Shown piece by piece: positions 9,208-18,300 of a DNA stretch of 64,000 bases (positions within the stretch are counted from its first letter, which is position 1; the number at the start of each line of letters is the position of its first letter). The position numbers and the translations under genes are program-made. Under the pieces are notes generated by a model. That model was not told the origin of the DNA, made no database searches, and saw only the letters and a list, made by a program, of their open reading frames with translations. The stretch comes from Luteimonas arsenica (lineage in GTDB: Bacteria; Pseudomonadota; Gammaproteobacteria; Xanthomonadales; Xanthomonadaceae): positions 744,001 through 808,000 of the forward strand of contig NZ_SJRW01000001.1 in NCBI RefSeq assembly GCF_004352825.1, read 5' to 3'.

Positions 9208-9666
9208 TCAGGCCAGGGGTTCTGCGGTGGCGCCGGAGGCGAAGCCGGCCGTGGCCGAAGGCCCCACGCGCAGCGCGTTGTCGACGTCGCGCACGCCGGT
9301 GCAGGCGTCGGCCAGGTCCTCGGCCAGGCGCTTCATCAGCCGGTGCGGCACGCTCCCCGACAGCTTGACCACGCCGTCCTGCACGCTGACGTCGATGTTG
9401 CTGGCGTCCAGCGCGTCGCTTTCGGTGAGGGCGTCGCACACGTCCTCGCGCACGCGGGCGTCGTCGCGCCGGTAGCCGCGCGGACCGATGCCGCGGTAGC
9501 CGTGCGCGGACACGCCGGCGCCGGCGGCGCGGCCGAGGTTGAACTCCTCGCGCTTCTCGCCCAGCCAGTCGCGGGCCGCGCCCACGCAGCGGCCGCCCAG
9601 CTTGAGGGCATCGCGGGCGACATCGCGGAATTCATCGGCCGCATGGCCAGTGGTGGTGCGGGTCAT
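9208..9666 (-). CDS. BON domain-containing protein
   Basis: A 152-residue protein. The C-terminal half holds a BON domain (about residues 75-140: DDARVREDVCDALTE, then IDVSVQDGVVKLSGSV, then DVDNALRV), a fold that binds phospholipid or other ligands and is found in osmotic-shock proteins such as OsmY. The N-terminal 60 residues are charged and contain glycine-arginine-rich YRGIGPRGY, as in other envelope-stress BON proteins of this lineage. No signal peptide is seen. The start at 9666 was preferred because GGAGG lies 7 bases upstream; an ATG two codons earlier is too close to it. Confidence 0.82.
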   Translation of the reverse strand: MTRTTTGHAADEFRDVARDALKLGGRCVGAARDWLGEKREEFNLGRAAGAGVSAHGYRGIGPRGYRRDDARVREDVCDALTESDALDASNIDVSVQDGVVKLSGSVPHRLMKRLAEDLADACTGVRDVDNALRVGPSATAGFASGATAEPLA

Positions 9667-9818
9667 CGTCATGCCTCCGGTGCGGTCACGGGCGCGCGGT
9701 GCGCCCCTCGGCCCCAGTCTCGGCCGGGCTGTGTTCACGCCGCGTCATGCCGCGGGCTTGCCGCTTCCGGCCCACGGCACGAAGATGACGGCCCCCCATT
9801 CCGGAAGCCGCGACCGGC

Positions 9819-10211
9819 ATGCAGACCATCTCCGTCCCCGTGTCCGTCGGCGAACTGGCCGACAAGCTCTCGATCCTGCACATCAAGTCCGAGCGCATCG
9901 ACGACGCCGGCAAGCGCGCCCACGTGCTGGTGGAACTCGAAGGCCTGCGCCCGATCTGGGAGCGGGTGGTGGCTGCCAACCCGGCCCTCGCGGAGGAATA
10001 CGATCGCCTGAAGGCGGTCAACGAGCAGATGTGGGACGTGCAGGACGGCCTGCGCGCCCGCGAAGCGGCGAAGGCCTTCGACGACGGCTTCATCCAGCTG
10101 GCACGCGCGGTGGCCGTGCGCAACGGCGAGCGGGTGGCGATCAAGAACGGCATCAACCGCATGTCCGGCTCGGCCTTCATCGAAGAGAAGCAGTACCAGG
10201 GCGGCGGCTGA
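9819..10211 (+). CDS. DUF6165 family protein
   Basis: A 130-residue soluble, mostly helical protein resembling the DUF6165 family, starting MQTISVPVSVGELADKL and ending in the conserved-looking segment IKNGINRMSGSAFIEEKQY. Its function is unknown; members often lie near surface-polysaccharide or glycosyltransferase genes, but here the neighbour is an oxidoreductase. The stop overlaps the next ATG by one base (TGATG), so the two are co-translated. Confidence 0.8.
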   Translation: MQTISVPVSVGELADKLSILHIKSERIDDAGKRAHVLVELEGLRPIWERVVAANPALAEEYDRLKAVNEQMWDVQDGLRAREAAKAFDDGFIQLARAVAVRNGERVAIKNGINRMSGSAFIEEKQYQGGG

Positions 10212-11185
10212 TGGACGCCTCGATGCAGGCCATCGGCATCCGCGGCGGCAGCGGACCCGCCGGGGCGCTTGCGCTCGAGGAGGCGGCGCGGCCGGTGCCG
10301 GGGCCGGGAGAGCTGCTGGTCCGGGTGCGTGCCGCCGGCGTGAACCGGCCCGACATCCTGCAGCGCGAAGGACACTATCCGCCGCCGCCCGGTGCGCCGG
10401 AGCGCCTGGGCCTGGAGGTGGCCGGCGAGGTGGTGGTGGGAGCGGGCCGCTGGGCGCCGGGGGACCGCGTCTGCGCGCTCCTGGGCGGCGGAGGCTATGC
10501 TGGCTTCGCGGTGGTGGATGCGCGGCACGCGCTGCCGATCCCCGCAGGCCTGGATTTCGTGCGGGCCGCGGCATTGCCCGAAACCGTGTTCACCGTGTAC
10601 TCGAGCGTGTTCATGCACGGCCGGCTGGCCGCGGGCGAGACCCTGCTGGTGCACGGCGCCACGTCGGGCATCGGCGTCGCCGCGATCCAGATGGCGAAGG
10701 CCGCCGGCGCGCGCGTCATCGCCACCAGCCGGGGTGCGGAGAAGGCGGCCGCGGCGCGGCGCCTGGGCGCGGACATCGCCATCGACAGCACGGCCGAGGA
10801 TTTCGGCGCGGCCGCGATGGCGGCCGGTGGCGTGGACGTCGCCCTCGACATGGTGGGCGCGCCCTATCTCGGAGCCACGCTGGATGCGCTGAACCAGGAT
10901 GGTCGCATCGTCTACATCGCCGCCCAGGGCGGCGGCACGCTCCAGCTGCCGCTGGCGACGCTGATGCGCAAGCGCGCGGTGGTCACCGGCTCGTTGCTGC
11001 GGCCGCGCAGCGCCGACGAGAAGGCCGCGCTGGCCGCCGAGGTCGAGCGCGTGGTCTGGCCGTGGATCGAAGCCGGACGCGTTCGCGCCGTGGTGGATCG
11101 GACCTTCCCGCTGGCCGAAGCCGCCGCGGCGCACGCCTGGCTGGAGAGCGGCCGGCACGAGGGCAAGGTAGTGCTGCTGCCCTGA
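10211..11185 (+). CDS. NAD(P)H-quinone oxidoreductase (MDR/PIG3-type)
   Basis: A 324-residue medium-chain dehydrogenase/reductase of the zinc-independent quinone oxidoreductase group. Visible features: a GroES-like N-terminal domain with AAGVNRPDILQREG near residue 35, and a Rossmann domain with HGATSGIGVAAIQMAKA around residue 152. The family reduces quinones with NADPH and limits oxidative stress. The start ATG overlaps the DUF6165 stop. Substrate choice cannot be read from the sequence. Confidence 0.9.
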   Translation: MDASMQAIGIRGGSGPAGALALEEAARPVPGPGELLVRVRAAGVNRPDILQREGHYPPPPGAPERLGLEVAGEVVVGAGRWAPGDRVCALLGGGGYAGFAVVDARHALPIPAGLDFVRAAALPETVFTVYSSVFMHGRLAAGETLLVHGATSGIGVAAIQMAKAAGARVIATSRGAEKAAAARRLGADIAIDSTAEDFGAAAMAAGGVDVALDMVGAPYLGATLDALNQDGRIVYIAAQGGGTLQLPLATLMRKRAVVTGSLLRPRSADEKAALAAEVERVVWPWIEAGRVRAVVDRTFPLAEAAAAHAWLESGRHEGKVVLLP

Positions 11186-11282
11186 AGACCGATGCAGCGA
11201 GGGTGGGTAAGCAACCCTCGCCGCTCCGCGCATTCAGTTGGCCGTCTCGGATTCCGAGACGCGCGCCTGCCAGCATCGCGCG

Positions 11283-12503
11283 ATGCAACTCGCCGAAAAA
11301 CTCGCCGTCCTGGCCGATGCGGCCAAGTACGACGCCTCCTGCTCCTCGAGCGGCGGCGCCAGGCGGGACTCGCGCGGAAGCGGCGGCATCGGCTCCAACG
11401 AAGGCACCGGCATCTGCCATGCCTACGCCCCCGACGGCCGCTGCATCTCGCTGCTGAAGATCCTGCTCACCAACTTCTGCATCTACGACTGCGCCTACTG
11501 CATCAACCGGCGCAGCTCCAACGTGCAGCGCGCCCGCTTCGGCGTCGACGAAGTGGTGCGGCTGACCATGGACTTCTATCGCCGCAACTACATCGAGGGC
11601 CTGTTCCTGTCGTCGGGCATCATCCGCTCCGGCGACTACACCATGGAGATGCTGGTGGAAGTGGCGCGGCGGCTGCGCGTGGAGGAGCGCTTCCGCGGCT
11701 ACATCCACCTGAAGACGATTCCCGACGCCTCGCCCGAGCTGCTCGCGGCCGCGGGCCGCTGGGCCGACCGGCTCAGCATCAACGTCGAACTGCCGACCGA
11801 GGGCGGGCTCAAGGCGCTGGCGCCGGAGAAGGACGCACGGGACATCCGCCGCTCAATGGGCCGGCTGCGCCTGGGCATCGAGGAGGCGAAGGCCGAAAAG
11901 AAGGCGCCGCGCTTCGCGCCCGCCGGCCAGAGCACGCAGATGATCATCGGCGCCGATCCCGCCACCGACCGCGACGTGCTCGAGACCAGCAGCACGCTGT
12001 ATGCGAGCTACGGGCTCAAGCGCGTCTACTTCTCCGCCTTCAGCCCGATTCCCGACGCTTCGCGCGCGCTGCCGCTGCGGCCACCGCCGCTGATGCGCGA
12101 GCACCGCCTCTACCAGGCCGACTGGCTGATGCGGTTCTACGGCTTCGACGTCGGCGAGATCGCGCCCGCGGGCAACGACGGCATGCTCGACCTCGACATC
12201 GATCCGAAGCTGGCCTGGGCGCTGCGCCACCGCGAGCAGTTCCCGGTCGACCTCGACACCGCGCCGCGCGAGCTGATGCTGCGGGTGCCGGGCCTGGGGG
12301 TGAAGACGGTGCGGCGGCTGCTCGCGATGCGCCGCCATCGCCGCCTGCGCTACACCGACCTGGTGAAGCTGGGCGTGTCGGTGACGAAGGTGGCGCCGTT
12401 CGTGTCCACGCTCGACCATCGCCCGCGCGCCGACGTCGACGGCGCGGTGCTGCGCGCGGCGGTCGCGCCGCCGCCGAAGCAGCCGGACCTGTTCGGCCAC
12501 TGA
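11283..12503 (+). CDS. Putative DNA modification/repair radical SAM protein
   Basis: A 406-residue radical SAM enzyme. The iron-sulfur motif CxxxCxxC is intact as C66, C70 and C73 (FCIYDCAYC), with two further N-terminal cysteines (C20, C45). The C terminus has a helix-hairpin-helix segment (ELMLRVPGLGVKTVRRLL, about residues 342-359), a DNA-binding element that fits the proposed role in DNA modification or repair. The reaction is unknown. The stop overlaps the ATG of the UdgX fusion by one base; the two families are regular partners. The ATG at 11283 starts at the conserved MQLAEKLAVLADAAKYDASC segment; a farther upstream in-frame ATG was rejected. Confidence 0.9.
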   Translation: MQLAEKLAVLADAAKYDASCSSSGGARRDSRGSGGIGSNEGTGICHAYAPDGRCISLLKILLTNFCIYDCAYCINRRSSNVQRARFGVDEVVRLTMDFYRRNYIEGLFLSSGIIRSGDYTMEMLVEVARRLRVEERFRGYIHLKTIPDASPELLAAAGRWADRLSINVELPTEGGLKALAPEKDARDIRRSMGRLRLGIEEAKAEKKAPRFAPAGQSTQMIIGADPATDRDVLETSSTLYASYGLKRVYFSAFSPIPDASRALPLRPPPLMREHRLYQADWLMRFYGFDVGEIAPAGNDGMLDLDIDPKLAWALRHREQFPVDLDTAPRELMLRVPGLGVKTVRRLLAMRRHRRLRYTDLVKLGVSVTKVAPFVSTLDHRPRADVDGAVLRAAVAPPPKQPDLFGH

Positions 12504-13948
12504 TGCAACGCGTCGAACTCGCCGATGGCGCGGACCTCGCGCAGTGGCGGGACGCGGCGCGCGCGCTGCTGGCCGACGGCGTGCCGCCCGAGCAGGTGTT
12601 GTGGCAGGTCGGGGCGCAGCGCGACCTCCTGGGCGAGGTGGGCGACGCGATGCGCCGCGGCGGCTCGCCTGCCGGCCTGCGCGTCCCGCGCGACTTCCTC
12701 GACCTGGCCGGCCTGGTCGTCGCCCACGCCGATCCGCGCCGCCACGCGCTGCTCTACCGGCTGCTCTGGCGCATCGCCCGCGGCGAGCGCGCGCTGCTCG
12801 CGATGGCGACCGACGACGACGTCGCCTGGGCGCGGCACGCGGCGAAGGCGGTCAGCCGCGAGAAGCACAAGATGAAGGCCTTCGTCCGCTTCCGCGAGGT
12901 GGTGGACGGCGAGGGCAGCGTCTACGTGGCCTGGTTCGAACCCGAGCACGACGTGCTGCCGCAGGTCGCGCCGTTCTTCGTGCGCCGCTTCGCGGGCATG
13001 CGCTGGTCGATCCTGACGCCCGCGCGCAGCGCGCACTGGGACGGCCAGGCGCTGCACCTGGGCGAGGGCGCCCGGCGTGGCGACGCGCCCGACGGCGATG
13101 CGCTGGAAGACCTCTGGCGCGTGTACTACGCCAACATCTTCAACCCCGCGCGCCTGAAGGTCGGCGCGATGGTGAAGGAGATGCCGGTGCGCTACTGGAA
13201 GAACATGCCCGAGGCCGCGCTGATCCCGGCGCTTGTGCGCGATGCCGGCGCGCGCATGCACGCGATGGTCGACGCCGCCCCGACCGTGGCGCGGAAGGCG
13301 TTCCCGGCACCGCGCGACACGCCCGGCGCACGTGCCGCCGCGCCTGTCGGCGCGTCGCCCGGACTGCCGGCGATCCACGCATCGGTCGCCGCCTGCCGCG
13401 CCTGCCCGCTCTGGGCGCCCGCCACCCAGGCCGTGCCCGGCGAGGGGCCGGCGGACGCGCGCATCATGGTGATCGGCGAGCAGCCCGGCGACCAGGAGGA
13501 TCTGGCCGGCCGTCCGTTCGTCGGGCCGGCGGGACAGTTGTTCGACCGCGCCCTGGCCGAAGCGGGGATCGACCGCGCCACGCTCTACCTCACCAACGCC
13601 GTGAAGCACTTCAAGTTCAGGCCCGCCGGCAAGCGCCGCCTGCACGTGCGCGCGGACGCGACCGAGCAGGCCGCTTGCCGGCCCTGGCTCGAGGCCGAGC
13701 TCGCCGCGGTGCGGCCGCGCATGGTGCTGTGCCTCGGCGCCACCGCCGGGCAGGCGCTGCTGGGCCGCCGCTTCGCGCTGCTGTCCGGACGCGGACGCTG
13801 GTACCGCCTCGACGACGGCCTGCGGGTGCTGCCGACCGTGCATCCCTCGTGGCTGCTGCGGCTGTCCGATCGCGAACGCCCCGATGCCTGGCGCGGGTTC
13901 ATCGCCGACCTTCGCCTGCTGGGATCGGCGGACGGGCGATCGTCGTGA
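12503..13948 (+). CDS. udgX: DUF4130 - UdgX uracil-DNA glycosylase fusion
   Basis: A 481-residue two-domain protein. Residues 1 to about 270 form a DUF4130-type domain (KAVSREKHKMKAFVRFREV, NIFNPARLKVGAMVKEMP), the usual partner of the radical SAM protein encoded just upstream. Residues from about 290 form a family 4-like uracil-DNA glycosylase with GEQPGDQEDLAGRPFVGPAG and a late HPSWLLR. The diagnostic KRRLH loop is present at residues 377-381; in characterised UdgX the histidine (here H381) becomes covalently linked to the abasic site after uracil removal. Several cysteines (such as ACRACPLW) fit the iron-sulfur cluster of this family. Translation is coupled to the upstream gene (TGATG). 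Confidence 0.93.
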   Translation: MQRVELADGADLAQWRDAARALLADGVPPEQVLWQVGAQRDLLGEVGDAMRRGGSPAGLRVPRDFLDLAGLVVAHADPRRHALLYRLLWRIARGERALLAMATDDDVAWARHAAKAVSREKHKMKAFVRFREVVDGEGSVYVAWFEPEHDVLPQVAPFFVRRFAGMRWSILTPARSAHWDGQALHLGEGARRGDAPDGDALEDLWRVYYANIFNPARLKVGAMVKEMPVRYWKNMPEAALIPALVRDAGARMHAMVDAAPTVARKAFPAPRDTPGARAAAPVGASPGLPAIHASVAACRACPLWAPATQAVPGEGPADARIMVIGEQPGDQEDLAGRPFVGPAGQLFDRALAEAGIDRATLYLTNAVKHFKFRPAGKRRLHVRADATEQAACRPWLEAELAAVRPRMVLCLGATAGQALLGRRFALLSGRGRWYRLDDGLRVLPTVHPSWLLRLSDRERPDAWRGFIADLRLLGSADGRSS

Positions 13949-13978
13949 ACACGCCCTGACACCGCTCGGGAGCGTCCC

Positions 13979-14032
13979 ATGGGCCTGCTGGTCGACGGCA
14001 AATGGCACGCACCTGACACCTCCTGGCGCGCG
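13979..14032 (+). pseudogene. 5' remnant resembling a glutathionyl-hydroquinone reductase start
   Basis: After the udgX stop, a GGGAGCG ribosome-binding-like sequence precedes ATG at 13979, and the frame reads MGLLVDGKWHAPDTSWRAS before merging into the 3' end of the antisense barrel gene. The first ten residues closely resemble the N terminus of glutathionyl-hydroquinone reductases (YqjG/PcpF type), from memory of the family. The rest of that roughly 320-residue enzyme is absent. It appears to be a gene start cut off by a rearrangement that brought in the barrel gene. Confidence 0.45.
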
Positions 14033-15208
14033 TCAGAAGCGGTAGGTCGCGCGCAGGTACAGGTCGTCGTCGCGCCGCGGGCGGGCGGCGGCGGCCGGCA
14101 GGTCGATCTCCCTGCGGCGGCGCAGGCGTGCATCCAGCTGCCATTCGGGCGTCGCCTGCCAGACCCAGCGCACCTCGGCCAGTTCGTCGTTGGGCCGGAA
14201 GTCGCTCGACAGCAGCCAGCCGTCGGCGACGCGACCGTAGACCAGCCCGACGTCGTGGTCGGGCAGGATGTCCATGAGGTTGAGCGAGGCCTGCCAGGAC
14301 AGCGCCTCGGCGCGGCCGGTGCCGGTGTTCATCGCCTCCCGGCGGGGCGTGTCCGGTGCGTAGCCCAGCTCGCCACCCAGCCGCAGCGTCGTGCCGCGCG
14401 CGCCCAGGGGCCACGCCGCGGTGGCCTTGGCGGTCACCGCCAGGTAGTCCCGGGTCCGCGGATCCGTAACGCCGTAGGGATGCAGCGCCGACGGCAGCCA
14501 GTTGAGCGTCACCATCCGCTGCACCAGCGGCCCGATCGCGGTCTTCGACTCCACTGCCGCGAACACGCCGATGCGCGAGTCGCCGTCGCCGAACGCCAGC
14601 GGGCGCCGTAGCGTGCCCGTCGGCCCGCGGCGGTCGTTGTGGCGGACGATGAGGTGCGTGGTCCAGTCCTCGCTTGGGCGCCACTGCAGCCAGGCGCCGT
14701 CGGTCCAGGTGACGTCGAAGTTGGTGCTGTCGTTCTGGTCGAGCGACTTCTTCATCACGTCGTCCAGGCCCCAGGCAGCCTGGAAGCGGCCGATGCGCAG
14801 GCTCCATGGCGCCTCCGCGGGCCGGTACTCCAGGTAGGCCTCGTCGACGGTGGCCTGGCCGTTGGCGAGTCCGGTCGGATCGGGCGCGTAGGTGCGCATC
14901 CAGAAGGTGTCGTCGTCCTGCTCGCTGTCGAGGCGCGCCGCGATGCGGCCGCTGGCATGCCAGCCGCCGCCGAGGTCGCCGCGCAGGCGGAACCGCACGC
15001 GCGCGCGGAAGCTGTCGGCATCGGACTCGCCCCCGCTGCGGGCGCGGGTTTCGGAGGCGACGTAGCCGAAGCGCACGTCGCCGCTTGCCCGCCAGGTGTC
15101 GCCGGCGTGGGCGGTGCCGGCGACGAGCAGAAGCGTCGCGCCCAGCACGGGCAGCAGGCGCGGCGTCCGGGTGGGATTTCGTGCAGGGCACGTGCAGTGC
15201 GGGAACAT
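14033..15208 (-). CDS. Outer-membrane beta-barrel protein (porin-like)
   Basis: A 391-residue protein with a signal peptide (hydrophobic run LLPVLGATLLLVAGTAHA, cleavage after about residue 35). The mature part consists of alternating amphipathic strands with many aromatic girdle residues and ends ...LRATYRF, the terminal phenylalanine signature of outer-membrane barrels. No family could be named; it could be a DUF-type alginate-export-like or porin-like barrel. The ATG at 15208 has GGAGG five bases upstream; a longer in-frame start would spoil the signal peptide. It is divergent from the restriction-modification gene. Confidence 0.75.
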   Translation of the reverse strand: MFPHCTCPARNPTRTPRLLPVLGATLLLVAGTAHAGDTWRASGDVRFGYVASETRARSGGESDADSFRARVRFRLRGDLGGGWHASGRIAARLDSEQDDDTFWMRTYAPDPTGLANGQATVDEAYLEYRPAEAPWSLRIGRFQAAWGLDDVMKKSLDQNDSTNFDVTWTDGAWLQWRPSEDWTTHLIVRHNDRRGPTGTLRRPLAFGDGDSRIGVFAAVESKTAIGPLVQRMVTLNWLPSALHPYGVTDPRTRDYLAVTAKATAAWPLGARGTTLRLGGELGYAPDTPRREAMNTGTGRAEALSWQASLNLMDILPDHDVGLVYGRVADGWLLSSDFRPNDELAEVRWVWQATPEWQLDARLRRRREIDLPAAAARPRRDDDLYLRATYRF

Positions 15209-15293
15209 GGGGGCCTCCGGACGTGTCTCGCGCCGGACCAGGGCGACCGTCCGGAGCATGCACCGCACGATGCGCCCATCTCGACCGGGGCAC

Positions 15294-15309
15294 CTTGACC
15301 GCGGTCAAG
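15294..15309. promoter_or_regulatory. Perfect 16-bp palindrome CTTGACCGCGGTCAAG, possible FNR/CRP-family site
   Basis: It lies between the divergent barrel gene (85 bases from its ATG) and the restriction-modification gene (84 bases from its GTG). The half-sites TTGAC-N4-GTCAA resemble FNR/DNR-type boxes. A TGAC-N4-GTCA site also occurs at 44972-44985 between another divergent pair. The regulator is not known. Confidence 0.4.
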
Positions 15310-15393
15310 CGGAGCGCCGTGCCGCAGGTCCGGTCTCCCGCGCCGAAGCGGTATGCTTGACCGTACGCAGGACGCGCAGTGCAAGGGGGGCGC

Positions 15394-18300
15394 GTGCAGG
15401 ACGCAGTACAGACACCGGCCGCCGATACGGCCGCCGCAAACGCGGCCGCGGACGCCTTCATCGACCGCTGGCAGGGCGTCACCGCCTCCGAGCTCTCGAC
15501 CTCGCAGAGCTTCCTGATCGACCTCTGCCGCCTGCTCGAGGTGGAGGTCCCGCACCCCACGCCCGAACAGGACTACATGTTCGAGCGCCCGATCACGTTC
15601 CGCCACGGCGATGGCGGCCGCAGCGCCGGACGCATCGACCTGTACCGCCGCGGCGCCTTCGTGCTCGAGTCGAAGAAGGTGCGCCTGGGCGCGCATACCA
15701 AGGGTTTCGACGACGCCCTGCTGCGCGCCCGCAGCCAGGCCGAGGCCTATGCCCGCGCGCTGCCCGCCGACGAGGGCCGGCCGCCGTTCGTGGTGGTGGT
15801 GGACGTCGGCCAGCGGATCGAGCTGTATTCCGAGTTCAGCCGCTCCGGCGGCACCTACGTCCCGTTCCCGGACCCGCGCAGCCACCGCATCGCCCTGGCC
15901 GACCTGCGCCGCCCGGAGCTGCGCGAGCGCCTGCGCCGCGTCTGGACCGACCCGCTGGGCCTGGACCCCAGCCGCGAATCCGCCCGCGTCACCCGCCAGA
16001 TCGCCGACCGCCTGGCCACGCTGGCGCGCAGCCTGGAGCAGGGCGGCTTCGATGCCGAAGCGGTGGCCCAGTTCCTGATGCGCTGCCTGTTCACCATGTT
16101 CGCCGAGGACGTGAAGCTGCTGCCGGCCCACAGCTTCCGCGACCTGTTGGCCCGCCATGGCGACACACCTGATGTGGCCATGCGCATGCTCGCCCAGCTG
16201 TGGCGCGACATGGACGCCGGCGGCTTCTCCGCCGTGCTGGCCGGCAACGTGCTGCGCTTCAACGGCAAGCTGTTCAAGCAGCCCGACACCCTGCCGCTGG
16301 ACACGGCCCAGATCGCCCTGCTGCTCGACGCCGCCCGCGCCGACTGGAAGCACGTGGAGCCGGCCATCTTCGGCACCCTGCTGGAGCGCGCGCTGAGCCC
16401 GAAGGACCGCCACAAGCTCGGCGCCCACTACACCCCGCGCGCCTACGTCGAGCGCCTGGTGCTGCCGACCGTGATCGAACCGCTGCGGCGCGAATGGAGC
16501 GACGCCCAGGCCGCCGCCGGCACCCTGGCCGACGAAGGCAAGGCGGATGACGCGATCGCCGAACTCAAGCGCTTCCACCACCGCCTGTGCACCGTGCGCG
16601 TGCTCGACCCCGCCTGCGGCTCGGGCAACTTCCTGTACGTGACGCTGGAGCACCTGAAGCGCCTGGAAGGCGAGGTGCTCAACGCGCTGGACGAACTCGG
16701 CGACCGCCAGACCGGCCTGGCCCTGGGCGGCGAACGCGCCGACGCCGCCGCCGGCGAGACCGTCGACCCGCACAACCTGCTGGGCATCGAGCTCAACCCG
16801 CGCGCCGCCGCGATTGCCGAAGTGGTGCTGTGGATCGGCTACCTGCAGTGGCACTACCGCACCCGCGGCGACGTGCACCCGCCGCAGCCGGTGATCCGGG
16901 ATTTCCGCAACATCGAGAACCGGGACGCGGTGCTGGCGCATGACGGCGTGGAGTTCGTGACCGACGAACGCGGCGTGCCGGTGACGCGGTGGGACGGGGA
17001 GACGATGAAGGTGTCGCCGGTGACGGGGGAACTGGTGCCGGACGAAGCGGTGCGGAGGCCGGTGGAGCGGTATCTGGATCCGAGGAAGGCGGCGTGGCCG
17101 GAGGCGGATTTTGTGGTGGGGAATCCGCCGTTTATTGGTGGCTGGCGACTTCGCTCCGCGCTCGGCGACGGCTACGTGGACGCATTGTGGTCCGTGTATG
17201 CAGACATGCCGCCCAAAGCCGACTACGTGATGTTCTGGTGGGACAGAGCCGCGGAAGCTGTCCGGGCAGGCAAAGCCAGTGCTTTCGGATTCATCACCAC
17301 CAACAGCATCTCGCAGGTGTTCCAGAGACGAGTTATCGACAAGCACGTCACCGCGAGATCGAACCCTTTGAACCTGGCCTTCGCACTGCCTGACCATCCG
17401 TGGGTGGATGCGAGCGACGGCGCTGCTGTCCGGATCGCCATGACCGTGGGTCGCGCAGACGGGTCGACCGGCAGGCGTGTGGAAGTCATCGCCGAAACGG
17501 AAGAGGCGGAAGACGCAGGGGTGACGTTGTCGGGCCGTAGCGGCGTGATCAACTCCGACTTGTCATTAGGCGCCGACGTCGCATCGGCTCGCCGACTGCA
17601 ATCGAATGGCGGACTGTCGTCGCCAGGCGTGCAGCTTTATGGGTCGGGCTTCATCGTGGATCGTGAACTCGCTGGGAGGATGCTCGAAGACGTCATGGAT
17701 GAGGGCGCACGGCGCGTTGTGCGGCCATACGTCAATGGTCGCGACCTGATGCAGGTTTCCCGCGACGCATTCGTGATCGACTTCTTTGGGCTGGAACGCG
17801 AAGAAGCGGCGCGACTGCATCCGATGGCGTATCAGCGTGTGCTCGATTACGTCAAGCCGGAGCGTGACCTGAACCGTCGAGCGGCGATTCGGGACAAGTG
17901 GTGGCGATTCGGCTGGGAGCGTCCCGTCATGCGTGCCGCGATGGAGGGCCTCGGTCGATACATCGCGACCGTCGAGACGGCCAAGCACAGGATTTTCAGT
18001 TTTCTCGGCGATAAGACGCTGCCGGACAACATGCTTATCACCATCGCAAGCGACGATGCGGTCGTCCTTGGCGTGCTGTCCAGCAAGGTCCACACCACAT
18101 GGGCGTTGGCAGCCGGCGGTCGTCTCGGTGTCGGCAACGACCCGCGATACAACAAAACACGCTGCTTCGATCCTTTCCCTTTCCCCGACCTCGACTCGGC
18201 CGACAAGTTCGGTGGCCCGATCAGCTACGCCCTTGAAGACGAGAACAGCCGTCCGGGCGAGTTCACAACCCTCGGCGAGTACCCCTCCGACCGCATCCGC

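Noticed and set aside
14755..17397. Very long minus-strand open frame opposite the barrel and restriction genes
   Set aside because: It spans the ends of two well-supported genes, has no domain sense in its translation, and arises from high GC3 on the opposite strand.
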